Notes under the pieces: model-generated
What the model was told of the DNA's origin: nothing
The model's input: only the letters and a program-made list of their open reading frames with translations
Database searches by the model: none
Origin: Ghiorsea sp.
GTDB lineage: Bacteria; Pseudomonadota; Zetaproteobacteria; Mariprofundales; Mariprofundaceae
Direction: 5' to 3'
Assembly: GCA_027055255.1 (NCBI GenBank)
Contig: JALUNK010000111.1
Span: forward strand, 1-32,364
Length of the DNA stretch: 32,364 nucleotides
Shown here: positions 22,551 through 29,646 of the stretch, piece after piece
How the letters are laid out: every line of letters begins with the position of its first letter
Position numbering within the stretch: position 1 is the first letter of the stretch
Made by a program: the position numbers and the translations under genes

Positions 22551-25400
22551 TTAAAGTGTTGCCGCAACTTCCTCAATCACGTAAAACTCGAAGGTATCCC
22601 CTTCTTTTACATCATTGAAATTCTCAACGCCAATACCGCACTCATAACCCGTTTTCACTTCTTTAACATCATCTTTAAAGCGACGTAACGAAGCAAGTGT
22701 GCCATCATAAATCATCACGCCTTCACGAAGTACACGAACTTTTGAGCCGCGTGTGACAAAACCATCAGTCACATAAGAGCCTGCAATTGCACCAATTTTT
22801 GGAGCCATAAAGACTTCGCGTACTTCTGCAGAACCTGTAACTTTTTCGACTTCGTCTGGTGATAGTTTACCTGCCATAGCCAGTTTCACTTCATCAATCG
22901 CATCATAAATCACTTTATAGAAGCGAACATCAACACCTTCATCAACGGCTAACTTCTTAGCTTTGGTTTCAGGGCGCACGTTAAAACCAATCACAATGGC
23001 ATTGGAAGCAGATGCCAACATAATGTCAGACTCGGTAATACCACCAATAGCTTTGTGAATCACTTTCACTTTCACTTCATCCGTGCCTGCTTTGACTAAC
23101 GATTCTGCCATGGCTTCCACTGAACCTGTCACATCACCTTTAATCAAGACTGGAACTTCCGCAATACCACTTGCCATATCAGCAAATAACTCATCAAGAG
23201 TAGCACGTTTATCACTGCTTACCCCATGTTGGCGTTCTTTTTCTCTACGGTAACTAACGATATCTTTTGCTTGGCGTTCATTTTCGACAGCTACAATTTC
23301 CAAACCTGCTTCAGGGACTTCTTTTAAACCAATCAATTCAAATGGGATTGAAGGCCCTGCTGTTTTATGCTGGGCTCCATTTTCATCAATAATGGCGCGA
23401 ATTCGACCCATCACTGAACCAACAACAACGGTATCACCTTTTTTGAACGTACCATTTTGAACTAACACTGTTGCCATAGGGCCACGGCCTTTATCAAGAC
23501 GCGATTCAATAATCACACCACGACCTGTGCGGTCAGGGTTGGCGCGCAATTCAAGAATTTCAGTTTGAAGCGCTAGCATTTCAAGCAAGTCTTCCAAGCC
23601 TTCGCCTGTATGTGCAGACACATTTACAAAAATTGTATCTCCACCCCAATCTTCAGGCACAACTTCATGCTCTGCCAATTGGCGCTTAACCATTTCAGGG
23701 TCAGCACCCTCTTTATCCATTTTGTTCACAGCAACAATGATGGGAACACCTGCAGAACGCGCATGATTTAATGCTTCAACAGTTTGTGGCATCACACCAT
23801 CATCAGCTGCCACAACAAGTACTGCGACATCTGTTAAGTTTGCACCACGAGCACGCAAACCTGTAAAGGCTTCATGACCAGGCGTATCCACAAAGACAAC
23901 CCGCTCGCCGCCTTCTAATTTAACCATATAAGCACCAATATGCTGTGTGATACCACCAGCCTCACCTTCAGCTACCGCAGCTTTACGTAAAGCATCAAGA
24001 ATAGATGTTTTACCATGATCCACATGCCCCATAACCACAACAACAGGTGGTCGTGGTGATAACACATCATCATCTGCTTCTACTTCAGCAATCAACACAT
24101 CTTCAACTGCCGCTTCATTGATTAATTTTGGCTTATGACCAAACTCTTCAACAATAAGCATTGATGTATCTGCATCAAGCGCATCATTGATGGTTATCAT
24201 TTGACCCATTTCGAATAGTTTTTTCACTAAATCTACTGCTTTAACAGCCATTTTAGATGCCAAGTCAGAAACAATCATACCATCCATGACTTCAACATCA
24301 CGGATAACAAATGCTTCATCATCTTTGGTTACAGCATCCTGACCTCGGCGGCCACCTTTAGCCAGACGCGCCATACGTTCTTCTTGCTCAGGCGTTAATG
24401 ACTGGTGACGTTTGGATGAATAGTCGCGCCTAGCTGCTTTTTCAGCAGGCGAAAGGCGACGTTTTTGGAAACGCTGACCAGGCTGTGGTCCTCTGCGTTT
24501 TTGACCTGTTGGTGCTGCAACTTGTTCAGAAGGAGCAACAGCAACAGAAGGTGCGCCACGACGAGCTGCACCGGGTGCTTGAGTTGCGCCACCAGGACGA
24601 TGGTTAGGGCGCTGACCTTGGGGTCTATTTTGACGCTGTTGCCTACGTTCCTTGGTAATTTTCTCTTCAATTTGTTTAATCGATGAGCGAGGCGCTTTAC
24701 TTGCAGCGATTTGCGCAGGAGTTAAACCTGTACGAATCGTCGTGCGTGGACCACCTTGCTTTGGTCGAGTATTACGGTTATCGCGTGTTTGACTCGGTGT
24801 ACGCGCAGGCAACCTTTCATTTTTATGGTCAGCCCCCTGCCTTCTTGGCTGCTTCACTGTATGCTGTACCTGAGTGGAGCGTCTTTGCTGACGTTGTTGA
24901 CGCTGCGCCGCTTGCTCTTCAGATTTCTTAACTTTGTTTGCAGTCATTTTTTCAGCTGCCAACTGTGCAGGCGTTAAACTTGCTTTGGCTGCAGGTTTTT
25001 TCGTTACAACTTCAGCCGTTTTAACAACCTTGGCTGGCTCATCTTTCTTAACGACTTCAACTGGTTTAGCTACCTCTGCTTTGGGTGCTGCAGGTTTTGA
25101 TAAAACCGGTGAACTCACAACTCGACCGCGTCGCCTACGTGTTGAAACTTCAACAGAATGCCTGCTGCTTTCTCCAGCGCCACGCCCTAGCGATAGCGTT
25201 TTACCCAAGGTTAGCGTTTTACTACCTGATTTTTTATCACCTTTGGATTGAAGCGCCTTGGTTACTTTACCCACATCGCTATCATCCAAACTGCTGGTTG
25301 GCCCTGTTGCTGCCACCCCACAATCTGCTGCTGCGCGCTGCACATCATCTGCAGTCACACCCAAATCTTTTGCCAAATCAAGTACGCGTTTATTAGCCAT
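22551..25400 (-). CDS. infB: Translation initiation factor IF-2
   Basis: A 949-residue GTPase that brings initiator tRNA to the 30S subunit. An IF2N domain (about 4-50) is followed by a long basic, Gln/Arg/Pro-rich linker (about 55-360), a second IF2N-like domain (about 364-425), the G domain (G1 GHVDHGKTS at 458-466, VDTPGHEAFT, NKMD), domain II and the C-terminal fMet-tRNA-binding domain. The linker contains four similar short units starting LTPAQ or LSPAE (near 142, 226, 316, 335). ATG at 25400 has AAGG six bases upstream. It is 8 bases after the ylxR-like gene. Like other infB genes it may have internal starts for shorter isoforms; I did not find a decisive one. Confidence 0.97.
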   Translation of the reverse strand: MANKRVLDLAKDLGVTADDVQRAAADCGVAATGPTSSLDDSDVGKVTKALQSKGDKKSGSKTLTLGKTLSLGRGAGESSRHSVEVSTRRRRGRVVSSPVLSKPAAPKAEVAKPVEVVKKDEPAKVVKTAEVVTKKPAAKASLTPAQLAAEKMTANKVKKSEEQAAQRQQRQQRRSTQVQHTVKQPRRQGADHKNERLPARTPSQTRDNRNTRPKQGGPRTTIRTGLTPAQIAASKAPRSSIKQIEEKITKERRQQRQNRPQGQRPNHRPGGATQAPGAARRGAPSVAVAPSEQVAAPTGQKRRGPQPGQRFQKRRLSPAEKAARRDYSSKRHQSLTPEQEERMARLAKGGRRGQDAVTKDDEAFVIRDVEVMDGMIVSDLASKMAVKAVDLVKKLFEMGQMITINDALDADTSMLIVEEFGHKPKLINEAAVEDVLIAEVEADDDVLSPRPPVVVVMGHVDHGKTSILDALRKAAVAEGEAGGITQHIGAYMVKLEGGERVVFVDTPGHEAFTGLRARGANLTDVAVLVVAADDGVMPQTVEALNHARSAGVPIIVAVNKMDKEGADPEMVKRQLAEHEVVPEDWGGDTIFVNVSAHTGEGLEDLLEMLALQTEILELRANPDRTGRGVIIESRLDKGRGPMATVLVQNGTFKKGDTVVVGSVMGRIRAIIDENGAQHKTAGPSIPFELIGLKEVPEAGLEIVAVENERQAKDIVSYRREKERQHGVSSDKRATLDELFADMASGIAEVPVLIKGDVTGSVEAMAESLVKAGTDEVKVKVIHKAIGGITESDIMLASASNAIVIGFNVRPETKAKKLAVDEGVDVRFYKVIYDAIDEVKLAMAGKLSPDEVEKVTGSAEVREVFMAPKIGAIAGSYVTDGFVTRGSKVRVLREGVMIYDGTLASLRRFKDDVKEVKTGYECGIGVENFNDVKEGDTFEFYVIEEVAATL

Positions 25401-25408
25401 CTGTTACC

Positions 25409-26080
25409 TTATTTTCCCTGTTGCTTGGCAAACATCAAATCTAATCGCTGCTGCCAAACACTAATTTGCTGCAACTTCAACAAAGGACTTTTCTCTGTAA
25501 AAGCTACAACTGCTATTTTTTCCCTACCCAATGCCGAACCTAAACTTTCAGCATCCAGCAACGAAACAATCATTATTCCATGCCCTGCGGATTTCATCTC
25601 TCCCAGCGCACGCTTCTCCATTGCATCATTCACCTGACGAACCAACGCATCACCTGCATCAGTTGCCAATAAAACCAGCAAAGGTTTTTTATCCCACATT
25701 TGATGCATAACTGCATCTCGCCCAATCACTGCCTGACGCTTCATGCCATTGAGCAATTGATTCAAACGCTGCGAAAGCATATCAAACATCCGCTTTTGCA
25801 ACACATTCCACTGTGGCAACTGCGGCGAAAAGTCACGCCTCAACACACCCAGCCGCTTATCTGTTATTGATTCAAGACAAGCTTTTTCCAAACAAAGGTA
25901 AGCACCTCGGCCTGGAAGCTTTGCTGAAAAATCTGGCCAAATTTGGCCTTCTTTATCAACGATCAAACGCAAAAGATTTTGTTTTTCACGCATTGTCTTA
26001 CATGCCAAACATGTACGCAACGCCTTATCCCTTGCTTGATGAAGAGGCAAGTTAGTCTTTAAACCATCCACACGCTTCAC
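25409..26080 (-). CDS. Fused YlxR (DUF448) / L7Ae-like RNA-binding protein
   Basis: A 223-residue protein. Residues about 20-75 are the YlxR/DUF448 fold, with RTCLACKTMREKQNLLRLIV and LPGRGAYLCLEKACLE. Residues about 95-215 look like an L7Ae/YlxQ-type domain: KPLLVLLATDAGDALVRQV, then HGIMIVSLLDAESLGSALGREKIAVVAF, quoted in part as SALGREKIAVVAF. In many bacteria ylxR and ylxQ are separate genes between nusA and infB; the fusion resembles alphaproteobacterial forms. It is probably a nucleic-acid-binding factor linked to RNA polymerase or ribosomes. The start is uncertain: GTG at 26080 overlaps nusA by 29 bases, while TTG at 26050 follows the nusA stop by one base; neither has a good ribosome-binding site. 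Confidence 0.85.
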   Translation of the reverse strand: MKRVDGLKTNLPLHQARDKALRTCLACKTMREKQNLLRLIVDKEGQIWPDFSAKLPGRGAYLCLEKACLESITDKRLGVLRRDFSPQLPQWNVLQKRMFDMLSQRLNQLLNGMKRQAVIGRDAVMHQMWDKKPLLVLLATDAGDALVRQVNDAMEKRALGEMKSAGHGIMIVSLLDAESLGSALGREKIAVVAFTEKSPLLKLQQISVWQQRLDLMFAKQQGK

Positions 26081-27518
26081 GTGCCGAAATAATCAACGTA
26101 TTCAACGCCTCTTCTTCCAAACCTTCAATCGGCTTAACTTCATCACTTGCTTTATCTGCCAATGCATTTGCAGTGAGAATGTTCTGCAGTGTGAACGCTT
26201 CTGCAATTTCGCCTGTCATGCCTTCAACATCCATTAACGCGACCAAATCTTCATCAGTTTCTTCTTCCAAAGCTGAATTAAGTAAGCTGTCACGTGCACG
26301 TTTTTGCAGCTCTTCAGCCAACTCTTCTTCTAAACCTTCGATGGTTGTTAGCTCAGCGATATCGCAATATGCCAAATCAGACAGCGACATGAAACCTTCT
26401 GCAATTAAAAGCAATGAAAAATCTTCATCAATATCAAGTCCTGAGATAAATGCATCTTTGGCAGCCTGCACTTCCGCAGCCCGTTTTTCTTTTTCATCAC
26501 CCAGCGTCATGATTTCAACATTCCAACCTGTCAGTTCTGAAGCAAGGCGTACATTTTGTCCTCGGCGACCAATAGCTATTGCCAATTGATCTTCTGCCAC
26601 TGCCACTTCAATCGTACCTGTATCAGCATCAACCAATACACGTTCAATTTCAGCTGGTGCTAAGGCATTCACTACAAAAGCAGCTGGATCCTCTGTCCAC
26701 TCAATAATATCAACTTTTTCACCATGTAACTCATTCACAACCGCCTGAACACGTGCTCCACGCATACCTACACAAGCGCCTACAGGGTCAACGCCAACAT
26801 CTGTTGAAATGACAGCAATTTTACTGCGCGAACCAGGGTCGCGTGAAATCGCTTGTATAGCCACAAGTCCATCTTGCATTTCAGGTACTTCTTGTTCAAA
26901 TAATTTAAGAACCATGCCTGCATCAGCACGCGACAAATATACCAATGCACCTTTAGGCTGGTTACGAACTTCGCGCAAATAAGTGCGAACCCGATCACCT
27001 TGGCGAAATGATTCACGTGGCAACAAGTCTTCACGGTACATCACACCTTCACCACGACCCAAATCTACATACACATTGCCGCGCTCAACACGCTTCACAA
27101 TACCTACAACAATTTCACCCACACGCGGTTCATATTCAGCCACTACTTGTGCGCGCTCTGCTTCACGAATTTTTTGGTTAATCACTTGCTTGGCTGTTTG
27201 CGCTGCGACACGGTCCAATTGAATGGGCTCAAGTGGCTCTTTAAATGTTGAGCCCAAATCTGCATCCGCATCCAAAGCTTTTGCATCTTCAAGTGTTAAC
27301 TCATTCTCTTCGTCTTCCACTTCTTCAACGACTGTACGCACGTGAAACAATGTTATTTCACCAGTCAGACGGTCAATGATTGCTTCTACAGTTTTTGTGC
27401 CGTAAGTACGGCGCGCCGCTGTTTTCAAAGCCTGCTCCATCGATTCAAGCACAAGCTCGCGCTCAACTGATTTTTCACGCGCTACCGCGTCTGCTACTGC
27501 CAACATATCTGCGTTCAT
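26052..27518 (-). CDS. nusA: Transcription termination/antitermination protein NusA
   Basis: A 488-residue RNA polymerase-binding factor in pausing, termination and antitermination. It has the N-terminal RNAP-binding domain (about 1-125), S1 domain (VGEIVVGIVKRVERGNVYVD, about 130-200), and KH1/KH2 domains with DPVGACVGMRGARVQAVVNE and AIGRRGQNVRLASELTGW. Two C-terminal acidic helix-hairpin repeats follow: LLLIAEGFMSLSDLAY with IEGLEEELAEEL, and LMDVEGMTGEIAEAF with IEGLEEEALNTL. This matches the long proteobacterial form (E. coli 495 residues). The ATG at 27518 is 29 bases after rimP, with AGGG upstream. Confidence 0.97.
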   Translation of the reverse strand: MNADMLAVADAVAREKSVERELVLESMEQALKTAARRTYGTKTVEAIIDRLTGEITLFHVRTVVEEVEDEENELTLEDAKALDADADLGSTFKEPLEPIQLDRVAAQTAKQVINQKIREAERAQVVAEYEPRVGEIVVGIVKRVERGNVYVDLGRGEGVMYREDLLPRESFRQGDRVRTYLREVRNQPKGALVYLSRADAGMVLKLFEQEVPEMQDGLVAIQAISRDPGSRSKIAVISTDVGVDPVGACVGMRGARVQAVVNELHGEKVDIIEWTEDPAAFVVNALAPAEIERVLVDADTGTIEVAVAEDQLAIAIGRRGQNVRLASELTGWNVEIMTLGDEKEKRAAEVQAAKDAFISGLDIDEDFSLLLIAEGFMSLSDLAYCDIAELTTIEGLEEELAEELQKRARDSLLNSALEEETDEDLVALMDVEGMTGEIAEAFTLQNILTANALADKASDEVKPIEGLEEEALNTLIISAREACGWFKD

Positions 27519-27547
27519 TGTTCACAACCCTTCAACATCATTTTAAT

Positions 27548-28075
27548 TTAACTTCTCTTCTTCGCGTTTGACTTGCCACGCTTATGCTTCTGTTTTCCTT
27601 CACCTGAGACTTTGCCCCAGTTCACGGTACGAATAATTTTACTCGCGTCTTCAAGCTTAATAACCTGCTCACCTTTTTGCTTGCCTTTGGCGACATCTAC
27701 ACGCAAATCGCCATCCTCATTCAAACCAAGATTTTCACCTTCCATCACAGGACGGCCATCTTCAAAACTGATTCTTAACCAATCACCTTCGTAACGAATG
27801 AAATCTTTAGTCGTGGTCAGCGGCCAATCAAACCCAGGTGAGCTGATTTCCAAGTTAAACTTACCTGGAATCAAATCTTCCGCATCCAACTGCAAGGATA
27901 AACCTTTACTCAAGCGACGAAGTGCTTCCACACCCACGCCACCTTTTTTGTCTACCACCACGCGAACCAACTTGGTTTCTTTGCCACCACCTAAGACCAC
28001 ACCCATAAAATCAATCTCAAGCTCATCTACAATGGGCTCTGCCAGTTCTTTGATTATGGTTTCAATATCAGCCAC
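27548..28075 (-). CDS. rimP: Ribosome maturation factor RimP
   Basis: A 175-residue factor for 30S assembly, first gene of the nusA-infB operon. The family markers are IVDELEIDFMGVVLGGG, LVRVVVDKKGGVGVEALRRL, the highly conserved LEISSPGFDWPLTTTKDF (canonical EVSSPGLDRPL, here with Trp in place of Arg) and the C-terminal SH3-like domain with DASKIIRTVNW. The C-terminus is Lys-rich. The start is GTG at 28075 with GGAG eleven bases upstream. A promoter-like sequence and a hairpin lie in the 113 bases before it. Confidence 0.94.
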   Translation of the reverse strand: MADIETIIKELAEPIVDELEIDFMGVVLGGGKETKLVRVVVDKKGGVGVEALRRLSKGLSLQLDAEDLIPGKFNLEISSPGFDWPLTTTKDFIRYEGDWLRISFEDGRPVMEGENLGLNEDGDLRVDVAKGKQKGEQVIKLEDASKIIRTVNWGKVSGEGKQKHKRGKSNAKKRS

Positions 28076-28115
28076 TTAGCAACTTACTCCACGTCATGTT
28101 AAACACTTATAAAAC

Positions 28116-28142
28116 AAAAAAAGCGAGCCGTAGCCCACTTTT
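28116..28142 (-). terminator. Hairpin with U-tract upstream of rimP
   Basis: On the - strand AAAA-GTGGGC-TACG-GCTCGC-TTTTTTT folds into a six-pair stem (two G-U pairs), extended by A-U pairs, with a stable C(UACG)G tetraloop and a run of seven U. This has the form of an intrinsic terminator. It most simply ends transcription from the uvrD-phosphohexomutase pair. If the promoter-like sequence just upstream is used, the same element would lie in the rimP leader. Confidence 0.65.
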
Positions 28143-28152
28143 AACAACGCGA

Positions 28153-28180
28153 AGTATAGTTTTCTACACTAATATATCAA
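28153..28180 (-). promoter_or_regulatory. Sigma70-like promoter candidate for the rimP-nusA-infB cluster
   Basis: On the - strand TTGATA (28180-28175) and TATACT (28158-28153) are separated by 16 bases, close to the sigma70 consensus (TTGACA, TATAAT). The predicted start near 28146 is about 70 bases before rimP. The candidate lies between the end of the phosphohexomutase gene and the hairpin. Read by eye only; no score was computed. Confidence 0.5.
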
Positions 28181-28188
28181 GCCTACCT

Positions 28189-29646
28189 TTATTTCCAGGC
28201 TTCAAGCCCTTGCAAACAAGTGTTCAGCATACCTTCCGCTTGATTTTCAGTATCCGTTTCTACATAACAGCGTAATTCTGGTGCATTACCGGACGGTCGC
28301 AAATGCGCCACTTGTTCAGAAGTAAAAGTAATGCGAAAACCATCGGTTTCATTGATGCTTTTGACTTCGCCAAAGGCATCAGATAACCACCCCATATCAT
28401 CATGCAATCTTGTCAACTTTTGCTGGCTCAATTCTGTCGGAAAATCCTTAAGTCTTCCGCTTGCCGTAAAGCGTTGCGGTAGTGTTTGCATCAACTCGGA
28501 AATACTTTGCCCTGCCTGAATAGAAGCCATGATAATGGCTAAAGGTACAATCACGGCATCCCGCGTGGGTAATGCTGTTAGAACCTGACTATTTTGCTGA
28601 ATATTCGAAGCTGTTAAAAAACCACCATTGGCTTCATAACCCACAATATTCTTTTCACCTTTTTCCAACAGTTCATTCATCACTTCAATCACAAAGGGTG
28701 AACCAATGCGCGTGCGCTGCACCGACTTAAAATAACCACTCTTTTCCACTGCACTGTTACAGCTCACAGGAGTGACCACATGCTCTGCACCCAAGTATTT
28801 TGCACAAACAATACCTGCCACATCACCCCGCAGCCAGTTGCCTTTCTCATCACTGACCAAAGGCCTATCACCATCGCCATCCGCCGAAACAATAGAGTCC
28901 AACTGATGCTCAACCACCCATTGTTTAGCCAACTTCACATCTTCATCACGTACTGCTTCTGTATCCACAGGAATAAACTTCTCTGAAAAACCAAGCTTCA
29001 CCACATCAGCGCCCAAACCTTGCATCACATCGGCGAGCACCCCACGCGCTACAGATGAATGTTCATACACACCAATACGTTTGTCTTGCAAACAATCCTC
29101 AGGAAAAAAGTTAATATAACGTTTCACAAATTCTGTATAGGCATACTGTGTTTCTTCTGCCCAAGTAAAGTCCTCTACCATCATACCACTGCTATCAAAA
29201 AGACCATCGTCTAAAACAACTGTACGAGAGCACATACCTTGCTCGTCAAGTTTTAAAATTTCACCTTCGGGTTTATAAAACTTAATACCATTTCTATCAT
29301 CAGGAATATGGCTTCCTGTCACCATAATACTCGCCATATCACGTTGCATGGCATAAGCCGCCACGGCTGGTGTAGGCACGAAACCACAGTTCACAGGCTT
29401 AAAACCAGCCTGTTGAATCGCTAAACCTACAGCTTGCATAATCCGTGGTGAGCTTGGTCTAAAATCTCCTGCTACAGCAACCTTTGAACCCTCTTTAATT
29501 AAACCCTGTGTTTCTAGATAGTTTAAAAAAGCTAAGGTATAGGCAAAACATACGCGGTCGGTCATATCCACAACCAAACCTCTTGCTCCTGATGTGCCAA
29601 ACTTGACCCCACTACTTTTCATCAATGTTGCAATATTTATATTCAT
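28189..29646 (-). CDS. Phosphomannomutase/phosphoglucomutase (alpha-D-phosphohexomutase family)
   Basis: A 485-residue enzyme that moves phosphate between C1 and C6 of a hexose. Its four family sites are visible: N-terminal KFGTSGARGLV, the phosphoserine loop MVTGSHIPDDRNGIKFY (Ser112), the Mg2+ loop SADGDGDRP (256-261), the sugar-specificity loop GYEANGGF and the phosphate-binding RPSGNAPELRCYVET. The TGSHIP variant of TASHNP is shared with rhizobial ExoC/NoeK-like phosphomannomutases. The product (mannose-1-P or glucose-1-P) would feed LPS or exopolysaccharide synthesis. ATG at 29646 shares its A with the TGA stop of the upstream helicase gene, so the pair is translationally coupled. GlmM is less likely given the active-site variant. 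Confidence 0.87.
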   Translation of the reverse strand: MNINIATLMKSSGVKFGTSGARGLVVDMTDRVCFAYTLAFLNYLETQGLIKEGSKVAVAGDFRPSSPRIMQAVGLAIQQAGFKPVNCGFVPTPAVAAYAMQRDMASIMVTGSHIPDDRNGIKFYKPEGEILKLDEQGMCSRTVVLDDGLFDSSGMMVEDFTWAEETQYAYTEFVKRYINFFPEDCLQDKRIGVYEHSSVARGVLADVMQGLGADVVKLGFSEKFIPVDTEAVRDEDVKLAKQWVVEHQLDSIVSADGDGDRPLVSDEKGNWLRGDVAGIVCAKYLGAEHVVTPVSCNSAVEKSGYFKSVQRTRIGSPFVIEVMNELLEKGEKNIVGYEANGGFLTASNIQQNSQVLTALPTRDAVIVPLAIIMASIQAGQSISELMQTLPQRFTASGRLKDFPTELSQQKLTRLHDDMGWLSDAFGEVKSINETDGFRITFTSEQVAHLRPSGNAPELRCYVETDTENQAEGMLNTCLQGLEAWK

